The notes: generated by a model from the letters alone, not told the origin. Positions 6,999 to 13,425 are shown, numbered from the stretch's first letter. The stretch: 24,417 bases of DNA from an uncultured Oscillospiraceae bacterium (GCA_900759385.1 CAAEUZ010000045.1:1-24417); one strand, 5' to 3'. Numbers and translations are program-made.

Positions 6999-7189
6999 GC
7001 CTCTTGCTCCTTGTTCTTGATTTCACGGAGAGGGCAAGTTATAATATCCTTGCCCTTTCCGCTGTGGTTTGGGTAAAGCTCTTTGCGCTGTGCTTTGGTC
7101 GGCGTCCGCGCAAGGGGCTTTTCTTTATGCGCTGATTGAAAATCTGCGGCTGGCGCTTTGCTTCGTGTATTCCTTGTAGAGTTCTCCAT
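6995..7189 (-). CDS. Possible overlapping small protein, unknown
   Basis: 64 residues from an ATG at 7189, Lys/Arg-rich, beginning MENSTRNTRSKAPAADFQSA and ending REIKNKEQEA. It overlaps the 3' end of the upstream gene by 65 nt in another frame and its stop overlaps the next ATG (ATGA). That end overlap and the lack of any other gene in 6999-7124 favour a real gene. The absence of a clear ribosome binding site and the long upstream overlap count against it. No domain is recognised. A frameshifted or coupled extension of the preceding gene is another reading. Confidence 0.4.
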   Translation of the reverse strand: MENSTRNTRSKAPAADFQSAHKEKPLARTPTKAQRKELYPNHSGKGKDIITCPLREIKNKEQEA

Positions 7190-7403
7190 GAGCGTTTTTG
7201 AAAGCTGTGGTGTCAAATCTGTTGGACAGAACGGATGTCCATCGAACTATGTATTTTCCTGCGGTCATTTCTTCAGTGTCCAGCGCAAGCATTTCGGCCT
7301 TTATGCTGTCGCGTATGGCCTCGGCTTCCGCTTTAGCCTCTTCAATGACATTTTCCCATTCTGTGAGAGCTTCAATTTTGGCGATGATTTCAGTCTTGCT
7401 CAT
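7125..7403 (-). CDS. Small phage/ICE-type accessory protein, unknown function
   Basis: 92 residues. The N-terminal half is a strongly charged helix (IEEAKAEAEAIRDSIKAEML), probably coiled coil. The second half, with GKYIVRWTSVLSNRFDTTAF and a closing TKQSASRRFSI, matches a pattern I associate with small proteins of Firmicutes phages and integrative elements; no activity is known to me. The start is supported by AAAGGAG 8 nt upstream. It is the first gene of a minus-strand operon with the next small frame, sprT-like and perhaps the small recombinase. Its promoter has an operator in the spacer, so it is probably repressed by the divergent Cro/CI-like protein. Confidence 0.75.
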   Translation of the reverse strand: MSKTEIIAKIEALTEWENVIEEAKAEAEAIRDSIKAEMLALDTEEMTAGKYIVRWTSVLSNRFDTTAFKNAHGELYKEYTKQSASRRFSISA

Positions 7404-7451
7404 TGTCTTATCTCCTTTTGATTTATTGGGTTGTTCCCCTTAACTGATTAT

Positions 7452-7557
7452 ATTATAGCACTAATATCTAGTGCTGTCTATTGATATAATGCACTAATTT
7501 TCAGTGTAATCATTGTGCATATTTTGCACTTGATATTAGTGCAAATAGTGATATAAT
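7452..7557. promoter_or_regulatory. Divergent promoters with three 17-bp operators
   Basis: Operators of the form GCACT-N7-AGTGC: O1 7458-7474 (perfect), O2 7491-7507 (ends AGTGT) and O3 7526-7542 (perfect); centres 33 and 35 bp apart, about three helical turns. The leftward promoter has TAGACA (plus 7475-7480) and TATAAT (plus 7452-7457) with a 17-nt spacer that is exactly O1. The rightward promoter has TTGATA (7530-7535), 16-nt spacer, TATAAT (7552-7557), with the -35 inside O3. A further palindrome GTGCA-tattt-TGCAC lies at 7515-7529. This is the layout of a phage-like switch. Confidence 0.75.
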
Positions 7558-7584
7558 TAAGGACAATGGGAGGGATACGCTTCT

Positions 7585-7791
7585 ATGGCTATCAGGTACA
7601 AGATAGATGTGATGGCGGAATTAAAAAAGAAAGGCTATACATCAAAGAGGATTCGGGATGAGAAGCTGATGGGACAGTCATACTTACAGCAGTTAAGACA
7701 TGGCGAGCTGGTGTCATGGAAAGCGATAGATGTTATTTGTAAGCTCTTAGAGTGTCAGCCAGGCGATTTGCTTGAGTATGTCAAGGATTAA
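7585..7791 (+). CDS. Cro/CI-family HTH repressor
   Basis: 68 residues forming little more than one helix-turn-helix domain of the Cro/CI type (YKIDVMAELKKKGYTSKRIR at the start, then the recognition region QSYLQQLRHGELVSWKAIDV, ending CKLLECQPGDLLEY). That ending is typical of the small cytosolic repressors of phages and ICEs. The start follows GGGAGGG. It is transcribed from a promoter whose -35 overlaps one operator of the 7452-7557 array and is divergent from the small-protein/sprT-like/recombinase operon. I infer that it represses both directions. A strong terminator follows 19 nt after the stop. Confidence 0.88.
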   Translation: MAIRYKIDVMAELKKKGYTSKRIRDEKLMGQSYLQQLRHGELVSWKAIDVICKLLECQPGDLLEYVKD

Positions 7792-7809
7792 CAAGAGGAC
7801 AAAACAATT

Positions 7810-7838
7810 AGAGGACAGGTAGCAACCTGTCCTCTTTT
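7810..7838 (+). terminator. Terminator after the Cro/CI-like gene
   Basis: AGAGGACAGGT, loop AGCA, ACCTGTCCTCT then TTTT; perfect 11-bp arms. On the minus strand the stem is followed by AATTGTTTTG, so it may also stop leftward transcripts from 7840-8104. Confidence 0.9.
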
Positions 7839-7956
7839 GCTTAGTATGGGGAGGGTGTATTTTGGGAAAACAAGAGCAATAGAGAGCCAATATGGGTTTA
7901 TATGGCCTGTCGCCCGAATAAAAGTGATTTTTGTTCCACTAAACGTTATTATCAAT

Positions 7957-8022
7957 GCGGGGCTTTTAGACCGAAGATATGCGGCGAAGCCGCCATATCT
8001 AGCAGGGATAAAACCGCCCCGC
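7957..8022. ncRNA. Highly structured palindromic segment (candidate RNA or oriT)
   Basis: Nested arms: GCGGGGC-TTTTA (7957-7968) pairs with TAAAA-cc-GCCCCGC (8009-8022). Inside, GATATGCGGC (7976-7985) pairs with GCCGCCATATC (7989-7999, one bulge) around GAA. It lies in the gene-free stretch 7839-8165. A 74-codon open frame crosses it but has no sensible start. It could be a structured RNA, a transfer origin or a remnant of an adjacent lost gene; the sequence alone cannot decide. Confidence 0.4.
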
Positions 8023-8094
8023 CGCACACAGGGATTATTTTACTTTTATAAAAATAAATGATAAAATAATATCATAAAGTAAAGAATTTATTTA

Positions 8095-8151
8095 TACACC
8101 GGAGATTTTGATTATTAATATGGCTTTATATATAATCAAAAGTCCGGTGTA
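8095..8151. promoter_or_regulatory. Symmetric, probably bidirectional promoter in a long inverted repeat
   Basis: Outer arms TACACCGGA (8095-8103) and TCCGGTGTA (8143-8151); inner arms TTTTGATTAT (8106-8115) and ATAATCAAAA (8132-8141), both perfect. On the plus strand TTGATT (8108-8113), 17-nt spacer, TATAAT (8131-8136) is a good promoter for the gene at 8166. By symmetry the minus strand has TTGATT (plus 8134-8139), 17-nt spacer, AATAAT (plus 8111-8116), firing left into the structured segment. The outer arms would be natural operator half-sites. Confidence 0.6.
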
Positions 8152-8165
8152 AAAAAGGAGGATAT

Positions 8166-8822
8166 ATGCCAAATTTATATAAAGGGACTTATACCCGCGA
8201 TGAGTTGGAGACCATATTTGGAACAAAAAGAACAGATTCAATGAAGCGCTCTCTTTTAAGAGAGGGATATAAATTTGATTGTAGTGGTCGCGGACAGAAT
8301 TATAAAATCACTATAACAGGCTTGCCGGATGCGCCTCCGCCATTTGAAGAATTTATTATGCGAGAATTAGGGTGTAGCAAACAAACAAATTTTCGGGCCA
8401 TGTAGCACTATCTTTTTCTCATATTTGAGGAACCAGATTATAGGTTTTTCCCGTATAAGTATCAGGCGATGATTTTAAAAGAGAAATATGGAATTGAAAT
8501 CTCGGGTCAGGCTTTGAGTAATTGGGAAAAGAAATTAATAGATAAAAACTGGTTTTCCAGAGGTGGCGATAGGATTGCTTATTTTCTCTGCCGTTCCGAG
8601 CAGGCTCCGCAGGAAATTTCAGAGGAAACTTATAAAGCCGCCTGGAATTATTTCTATGGACTCCGTGAAGAAGGCATACCCGATAATGCTGCAAGAAAAA
8701 TGATGTATTACAAGTATGGTGGTATGCCGCTGAAGAAACTGGGCATTTCAGAAAACGGCATTGAATTGAAGACAATAAACAAGCTGCACGATATTCTTCT
8801 GGATTCGGGAATATCTCTTTAG
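8166..8822 (+). pseudogene. Element-encoded protein interrupted by an in-frame amber codon
   Basis: One continuous frame of 218 sense codons, broken only by TAG at 8403-8405. Part one (79 residues, starting MPNLYKGTYTRDELETIFGT) and part two (from HYLFLIFEEPDYRFF after the stop to the TAG at 8820-8822) together resemble, as I recall them, hypothetical proteins of about 200-230 residues on gut Clostridia elements, with a DNA-binding-like start (YTRDELETIFGTKRTDSMKR) and a second helical region (ISGQALSNWEKKLIDKNWF). AGGAGG before 8166 supports the start. The second part has an internal ATG at 8469 without a clear site. Read as a nonsense mutation in a recently functional gene: the reading frame beyond the stop is still clean. 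TAG ends other genes in the element, so recoding is unlikely. Confidence 0.7.
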
Positions 8823-8840
8823 AGCGGCTGTCAGGATTAA

Positions 8841-8868
8841 AAATGGGACGCGCAAAGGCGTCCCATTT
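8841..8868. terminator. Bidirectional terminator between convergent genes
   Basis: AAATGGGACGC, 6-nt loop, GCGTCCCATTT; perfect 11-bp arms flanked by an A-run on the left and T-rich sequence on the right. It separates the broken gene from the surface-protein gene. Confidence 0.85.
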
Positions 8869-8882
8869 CTATTGTCTATTGT

Positions 8883-11162
8883 TTAGTTGAAGTACCTGTA
8901 CAGGAACGTGACTATCTGCGCGCGTGTGCAGCTGCTGTCTGGACTGAAAGTCGATTCACCTGTCCCGGTAGTTATATCGTTGGCTACTGCCCACGCCACA
9001 GCGTCGGAATAGTAGGCGCTGCTGTCTACGTCGGCAAAGCCGCTGCCGCTGACCTCCGGGGAACCGGCTGCTCTCCACAGGAAAGTTACAACCTCGGCGC
9101 GGGTAACGGTGCTGTTTGAGCCGAAGCTGTTTCCACCCACGCCGGTGGTGATGCCGTTTTCCAGCGCCCACTGCGCGGCCTTACCATAATAGCTGTCAGC
9201 GGGTACGTCGTTGAAACTGCTGCTTCCGGTTGGCTCCGGGGAACCCATCGCTCGCCACAGGAAAGTCACAATTTGAGCGCGTGAGCAGCCGTCATCAGGT
9301 GAAAACTCGCCATTGCCCGTGCCGGTGGTTATACCGTTGGCGACGGCCCAATTTACTGCATCGGAATAATATGAATCAGCTGGAACGTCAGAGAAAGAGG
9401 GTACAATTACAATCTCTCCATCCTGACCATCTTCTCCATCCTCTCCGTCCTTACCGTCCTCGCCATCCTGACCATCTTCGCCGTCGTATATGTAGAACTC
9501 TTCCACGTCGCCATTGGTCATAGTGATGGTTACAACAGTGCAGGGCTTTCCGTCTTTGTCAAAACCGGGGGCAGAAGTGACGCTCTCAATGCTGTTAACT
9601 GTGTCCTCGGTGCCGTCAGCGAGCAGCGTATATGGAATATCATAAGTTTCAGCATAGGCTTGTATATACGAACCTGCGTAAATTTTAAGGTTTAGTACAT
9701 TGCAGTTATCAAAAACGCCGCCGCCTAGATATGTGACATTGCGAGCCACTTCAAGGCTCGGCAGCGCGATGCAACCGTTAAATGCGTTGTCGCCTATGCT
9801 ATTGACGATGGCAGGTATGGAAACGTCAACAAGCGAGCTGCAACCAGAGAAAATCCCAGCAGGGAGTTGTGCTATTCGCTGGCTTAGTTTTGCTGACGTC
9901 AGGGATGAACAATCTGCAAATGCGTTTTCACCTATAACTGTAACACTGTCCGGTATCTCTACATTATTGAGCGCTTCACATTGATAAAATGCGTTTGCTC
10001 CTATTTTTGTCACAGTGTTGGGAATGTCAATGCCGACCAATGAAGAACATTCGCTGAAAGTCCCATTGCTTATCGTCTTCAGGTTCTCGGGTAGAGTTAT
10101 ACTTGTCAATGAAGAGCATTGTGAAAATGCGTATTCATCAATTGAAGTTACGCTGTCAGGAATAGTAAGAGATTCAAGCCCGGTGCAGCTCCCGAAAGCG
10201 TATGAGCCTATAGATTCCACGGTATTGGGGATGTTTACTGTGGTAAGGGAATAACACTCAATAAACGTAGAGGCGTCTATCCGTTTAACGCCTTCTTCAA
10301 ATGTAACGCTTGTAATGCAATCACTCATAAATACAACAGGTTGTTGCGTAAAAGAATTGACAACAGAACCATATCCGCGCAGGACATCGACATTCTTTAT
10401 GGTAATTGAAATATCTCCGCATCCACTCAAAAATGCTGTGCCATCAATGTATTCCACGCCATCCAAAGTAACATTTCTGAGACCGGAACAATAAGAAAAT
10501 GCAAAAGCATCAACCATGTTCGCCATTATGTATGCAGTTTCAAGAGAAGAACAGCCATAAAACGCATATTCTCCTAAATCATAGAATGATGGGATTTCTA
10601 TAGACTTCAATGATGTACAGTTGCGAAAAGCACCTTCGCCCAAGGATGCGGAGTCAGCTAAATCATTAAATTCTACAGATATAAGTGATGCGCAATTACT
10701 GAACGCTTCTTCATCTACTCTATATAGTCCTTTGGGAAAAGTAACAGTAGTTAGTTGTTCCAGATAAGAAAAAGCCTTTATGCCTATGCGCGTGAGCGGC
10801 TCGCCCAATACCAATTCTTTTATAGCCATTCTAGTAGTACGGAAAAAAGCCTCATCCTCAATTCTGTAAAAGCCGTTAACTTCCAACCTGTCCACGAGCA
10901 GGGGATTTTTTTCGCTTGCGCTGATTGCGTCAACTATATTGCGAACCATGTCCCTGTTAAGCGTTGTTGACGTTCCAGTTTCTACGTTGCATTCAATGGT
11001 AAGAAAATGGCTGTCTGAGTCGTATGACCAAGAGATTTGATCATTATTTATAGAACCGTATTGAACATTACTACCTTGCGCGTCGCCGTCCGCCGCAGCG
11101 CCTGTGGTCAAGGCTGCCGCCGCAAGACATATAACAAGCAATAGCAACAACTTTTTCTTCAT
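8883..11162 (-). CDS. BspA-like leucine-rich-repeat surface protein with SLH anchor
   Basis: 759 residues. A signal peptide (MKKKLLLLLVICLAAAALTT, cleavage near GAAA-DG) is followed by many BspA/TpLRR-type repeats (about 100-525; units such as TIPDSVTSIDEYAFSQCSSL), a short acidic collagen-like linker of G-E/Q/K-D triplets (about 561-583), and three SLH domains (about 590-649, 650-708 and 709-759; FSDVPADSYYSDAVNWAV, then RAQIVTFLWRA). It should be secreted and held non-covalently to cell-wall polymer, exposing the repeats. BspA-like proteins bind host matrix or other bacteria in several species, so adhesion is plausible but not shown. Start supported by AAAGGGGA. It has its own strong promoter and is divergent from an XRE regulator. 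It is the only obvious phenotype gene of the element. Confidence 0.93.
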   Translation of the reverse strand: MKKKLLLLLVICLAAAALTTGAAADGDAQGSNVQYGSINNDQISWSYDSDSHFLTIECNVETGTSTTLNRDMVRNIVDAISASEKNPLLVDRLEVNGFYRIEDEAFFRTTRMAIKELVLGEPLTRIGIKAFSYLEQLTTVTFPKGLYRVDEEAFSNCASLISVEFNDLADSASLGEGAFRNCTSLKSIEIPSFYDLGEYAFYGCSSLETAYIMANMVDAFAFSYCSGLRNVTLDGVEYIDGTAFLSGCGDISITIKNVDVLRGYGSVVNSFTQQPVVFMSDCITSVTFEEGVKRIDASTFIECYSLTTVNIPNTVESIGSYAFGSCTGLESLTIPDSVTSIDEYAFSQCSSLTSITLPENLKTISNGTFSECSSLVGIDIPNTVTKIGANAFYQCEALNNVEIPDSVTVIGENAFADCSSLTSAKLSQRIAQLPAGIFSGCSSLVDVSIPAIVNSIGDNAFNGCIALPSLEVARNVTYLGGGVFDNCNVLNLKIYAGSYIQAYAETYDIPYTLLADGTEDTVNSIESVTSAPGFDKDGKPCTVVTITMTNGDVEEFYIYDGEDGQDGEDGKDGEDGEDGQDGEIVIVPSFSDVPADSYYSDAVNWAVANGITTGTGNGEFSPDDGCSRAQIVTFLWRAMGSPEPTGSSSFNDVPADSYYGKAAQWALENGITTGVGGNSFGSNSTVTRAEVVTFLWRAAGSPEVSGSGFADVDSSAYYSDAVAWAVANDITTGTGESTFSPDSSCTRAQIVTFLYRYFN

Positions 11163-11241
11163 ATATTTTCCCCTTTCTGTGAGGCTCTTGTTTAGTCCTC
11201 ACTTACCTGTTGATTAATTAATATGAACTATTCTTCCTATA

Positions 11242-11270
11242 ATTATGGCAGTAACGCTCCTGTTTGTCAA
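11242..11270 (-). promoter_or_regulatory. Promoter of the surface-protein gene
   Basis: On the minus strand TTGACA (plus 11265-11270), 17-nt spacer, CATAAT (plus 11242-11247). Strong sigma-A-type match about 80 nt before the start codon. Confidence 0.7.
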
Positions 11271-11276
11271 GGCAAT

Positions 11277-11295
11277 AGGGAATTATAATTCCTAT
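11277..11295. promoter_or_regulatory. Palindrome between surface-protein gene and XRE gene
   Basis: ATAGGGAATTATAATTCCTAT contains the perfect 14-bp palindrome GGAATTATAATTCC (11279-11292). A related half-copy TTCCTATAATTATGG lies at about 11234-11248, overlapping the -10 of the surface-protein promoter. Likely operators for the adjacent XRE protein. Confidence 0.5.
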
Positions 11296-11319
11296 ATCCG
11301 CCTTATAGGAGGAAGAGAA

Positions 11320-11649
11320 ATGCTTGTTTGGGATTTACATGAGATTGGAAACAAACTGCTGGCTATACGCAAGAAGTACGGAATGACACAATCCGAAGTG
11401 GCAGAGTCCGCCGGATTGTCCTACCGGACATACGCAGATATTGAGCGCGGAACTGTTAATATGCGTCTTGAAACCGTTCTTCGCATCTGTGACGCGCTGC
11501 ACATAACACCGGATGAGATACTCACAAAGGAGGATGAAGAGCTGACCGCAAAGCAAGAGGAATTGATTGCTCATCTGGCTGATTGCCGTCCAAAGGACAG
11601 GGAAACCGCCTTACGCCTTTTGTCTATTTACCTCAAGTCGCTTGAATAG
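11320..11649 (+). CDS. XRE-family transcriptional regulator
   Basis: 109 residues. The N-terminal HTH_3 domain is clear (IGNKLLAIRKKYGMTQSEVA, then ESAGLSYRTYADIERGTVNM, then LETVLRICDALHITPDEIL), followed by a charged helical tail (ELTAKQEELIAHLADCRPKD). Start at 11320 because AGGAGG (11307-11312) lies 7 nt before it; an in-frame ATG at 11245 lies upstream inside the operator/promoter region. Divergent from the BspA-like gene with related palindromes between them, so it is the probable regulator of that surface protein. This is inferred from layout. Confidence 0.88.
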   Translation: MLVWDLHEIGNKLLAIRKKYGMTQSEVAESAGLSYRTYADIERGTVNMRLETVLRICDALHITPDEILTKEDEELTAKQEELIAHLADCRPKDRETALRLLSIYLKSLE

Positions 11650-11705
11650 GCTTGTAGAGGCCAACAACACCAATTTACGTTGCTCTTGATGGAGGCGCAT
11701 ATCAC

Positions 11706-11765
11706 TTTTTAAAATGTTGTTTCTTTGCGCATTTCATTTCAAAGACTATAATAACATTTTTAAAA
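11706..11765. repeat. Long inverted repeat in the intergenic region
   Basis: TTTTTAAAATGTTGTT (11706-11721) and AATAACATTTTTAAAA (11750-11765), nearly complementary; inside, TCTTTG (11722-11727) pairs with CAAAGA (11740-11745). It sits between two XRE genes in a gene-free stretch (11650-11851). It could terminate the upstream gene or act as an operator; a TATAAT-like box lies near 11800. Confidence 0.4.
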
Positions 11766-11851
11766 GGACTATTCAATTAGTTATAGCATTTTTGATTAGT
11801 ATAATTCCCGCGCTATTGCGTCTATCCTTGGTGTAACAAGGAGGCGATGCA

Positions 11852-12163
11852 ATGGAAGCCAGCTTTGTTAGAGAGCGGATTACTCAGCTCCGTATGGCAA
11901 AGGGCGTGTCTGAATACAAGATGAGCTATGACCTCGGACACAGCAGGGGATATATCAACAACATATCATCGGGGAAGGCTCTGCCCTCTTTGACAGAGCT
12001 GTTTGCAATCTGTGATTACTTTGAAATAACACCGGTCGAGTTTTTCAGCGAGACGGTGAGCAATCCCAAATTGCAGAAAACTGTGATTGCCGATATGGAG
12101 CGGCTCAGTGAAAAGGGCTTACTGCTTGTACAGGCTCTTGTTGAGCGGATGCTGCAAAAATAA
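11852..12163 (+). CDS. XRE-family transcriptional regulator
   Basis: 103 residues with one HTH domain (VRERITQLRMAKGVSEYKMS, then YDLGHSRGYINNISSGKALP, then TELFAICDYFEITPVEFF) and a helical C-terminus (ADMERLSEKGLLLVQALVER) of the dimerising kind. The start is fixed by CAAGGAGG about 8 nt upstream. It is monocistronic, closed by a strong terminator just after the stop. It is not closely similar to the XRE protein at 11320-11649. The target is unknown; it could control the convergent gene pair at 12218-13140 or its own promoter. Confidence 0.88.
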   Translation: MEASFVRERITQLRMAKGVSEYKMSYDLGHSRGYINNISSGKALPSLTELFAICDYFEITPVEFFSETVSNPKLQKTVIADMERLSEKGLLLVQALVERMLQK

Positions 12164-12166
12164 ATT

Positions 12167-12202
12167 GCGGACGGTACTGTGACTCGTACCGTCCGCTTCT
12201 TT
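12167..12202 (+). terminator. Terminator after the second XRE gene
   Basis: GCGGACGGTAC, 8-nt loop, GTACCGTCCGC, then TTCTTT; perfect 11-bp arms starting 3 nt after the stop codon. Confidence 0.85.
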
Positions 12203-12217
12203 ATGCGCGTATCCATA

Positions 12218-12652
12218 TTATGCCCCCACGGCATCAGGATAACTTGCGTTCTCTATGTTCGAGATGGAAACCATTTTAGGCTTGCCGTCATGCGCCGCCG
12301 CAGGCTCACGGTGCTGTGGGAACCGCTCATTGAACCATAATAGAACGTAGTTGTAAGGACTTGTTGCCTGTAGTGACTGCGCTCTTACTGTGTTGAACTC
12401 AGAGAGCAGTTCACCGGCGTTCTCATACACGCTCATGTACTTTATCATATTATCATAGGTCAAATTTTTGTTTGGCCTTGCCCTCTTAGGAGAGCGCCTG
12501 GTTTTCCTCTTGATTACCAGACCGGGGAAGTCTGAGCGGATTTGCTGGAGTATCTTGTACTCGTTTGAATAAGGATTGTAGGCCGACTCCTCAAAAGACT
12601 TGCTCATAATCAGCGTGTTTGTGGCAAAGTTAATCCTGTAATTGTTCTTCAT
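12218..12652 (-). CDS. Unknown element protein, paralogue of its neighbour
   Basis: 144 residues, not recognised. It starts with a beta-like segment (MKNNYRINFATNTLIMSKSF), has a basic middle (VIKRKTRRSPKRARP) and the signature NLTYDNMIKYM, then ELLSEFNTV, YNYVLLWFNERFP and a disordered-looking tail. The same order of motifs occurs in the next gene upstream: I-x-F start, basic centre, TYKNMERYI, ELVAEF, YRAVLSWFLTKF. The two are therefore tandem paralogues. No membrane segment or signal peptide is seen, and the basic centre could bind nucleic acid. Start at 12652 because GGGAGG lies 7 nt upstream; the in-frame ATG at 12667 lies before that site. Second gene of a two-gene minus-strand operon. 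Confidence 0.75.
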   Translation of the reverse strand: MKNNYRINFATNTLIMSKSFEESAYNPYSNEYKILQQIRSDFPGLVIKRKTRRSPKRARPNKNLTYDNMIKYMSVYENAGELLSEFNTVRAQSLQATSPYNYVLLWFNERFPQHREPAAAHDGKPKMVSISNIENASYPDAVGA

Positions 12653-12696
12653 TTTTATTCCTCCCATTTTTGAAAAGTGTATTTCAAAGGCATGGC

Positions 12697-13140
12697 TTAC
12701 TGATTTGACGCCATGGCAAGCGTGCTTATATTGTCAGGACTTGTATTGCCAGAATCAATTTGATTATCATCGTTGCTGTCAAAGAAAGTCTTATAATTGT
12801 CGTAGTCATTAAACTTTGTAAGGAACCAAGAGAGCACGGCGCGATATGGAGCCTCCTGAATTCTGGACTGCGTAATCTGCTGCTTGAACTCCGCCACAAG
12901 CTCAGGACTGTTTATTGTGATATATCTCTCCATATTCTTATAAGTCATGTTCCGGTAAGTGCGCTTGTCGGATTTCTTCTTAATAGTTTTGGTAACAAGG
13001 CGTATCCCGGGATTCTGCTCACGGCAGGCTTTCCACTCCTCATACTCTGGCGTGCCGAAAATGCTTGCTGCCTTGGCAAAAGCCTTGGTGACGCGGGCCT
13101 CATTGCTTTCAAAGTCGATTACGATAGTGTTCTTTTTCAT
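12697..13140 (-). CDS. Unknown element protein, paralogue of its neighbour
   Basis: 147 residues, not recognised. It opens MKKNTIVIDFESNEARVTKA, has a basic stretch (VTKTIKKKSDKRTYRNMTYK) and VLSWFLTKF, and ends in an Asn/Asp/Ser-rich tail. It shares layout and several short motifs with the protein at 12218-12652; identity is low, so the duplication is old or the two were acquired separately. Start at 13140, preceded by AAAGGAG about 10 nt upstream; the in-frame ATG at 13167 has no site. A possible promoter with an extended -10 lies at 13214-13242. Predicted soluble and cytosolic. Function is unknown. Confidence 0.75.
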   Translation of the reverse strand: MKKNTIVIDFESNEARVTKAFAKAASIFGTPEYEEWKACREQNPGIRLVTKTIKKKSDKRTYRNMTYKNMERYITINSPELVAEFKQQITQSRIQEAPYRAVLSWFLTKFNDYDNYKTFFDSNDDNQIDSGNTSPDNISTLAMASNQ

Positions 13141-13213
13141 TTTTTGTTTTCTCCTTTTGTTTTTCATATTTGAGGGTCGTTTTTTTCTTTTCTGTTTCCC
13201 TCTCTGTGATTAA

Positions 13214-13242
13214 AGTATAGCATTGGCGATAAGAAAAGCTGT
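13214..13242 (-). promoter_or_regulatory. Possible promoter of the paralogue pair
   Basis: Minus strand: TATACT (plus 13214-13219) preceded directly by TGC (extended -10); a weak -35 ACAGCT lies 17 nt upstream (plus 13237-13242). Confidence 0.35.
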
Positions 13243-13299
13243 ACTATAACCATGACAAGTGATATAATAAAAACATCATCTGATGAAGATGGTGCCTAC

Positions 13300-13425
13300 A
13301 TGGAGAAAACTGAATTTGACGATATGCTTTGCCACTTAGAGAACGTGTGACAACACCTTATCAAAAAGATGCTTGAACATACCTCAAAAGATGATGGTTT
13401 TCACTTCAAAGACTTCAAAAGTTGA
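13300..13425 (+). pseudogene. Possible broken micro-ORF near the right end
   Basis: A 42-codon frame starting MEKTEFDDMLCHLENV, then TGA (13348-13350), then QHLIKKMLEHTSKDDGFHFK and a stop at 13423. One in-frame stop in a short, otherwise plausible helical frame suggests a nonsense change, perhaps TGG to TGA. There is no strong ribosome binding site and no family is recognised. It could be chance. Confidence 0.25.

Noticed and set aside
7837..8061. 74-codon frame, possibly a remnant of a cysteine-rich KTR-type element gene
   Set aside because: No sensible start, and the expected Cys pairs cannot be read in one frame; the resemblance is from memory only. Kept as a structured non-coding segment.
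8403..8405. Amber codon read as a sense codon (recoded TAG)
   Set aside because: TAG ends other genes of the same element (for example 11647-11649 and the end of this same frame), so general recoding is not supported.
9420..9485. Short tandem repeats resembling a small CRISPR array
   Set aside because: They are the G-x-D triplets of the collagen-like linker in the surface protein, in frame and without spacers.
9665..9673. TATACGAAC matching the recombinase repeat, as a second inversion site
   Set aside because: One short match inside coding sequence, without the partner arm; compatible with chance.
13348..13350. TGA as selenocysteine in the micro-ORF
   Set aside because: No selenoprotein-like context or clear SECIS hairpin directly after it; a nonsense change or a chance frame is simpler.
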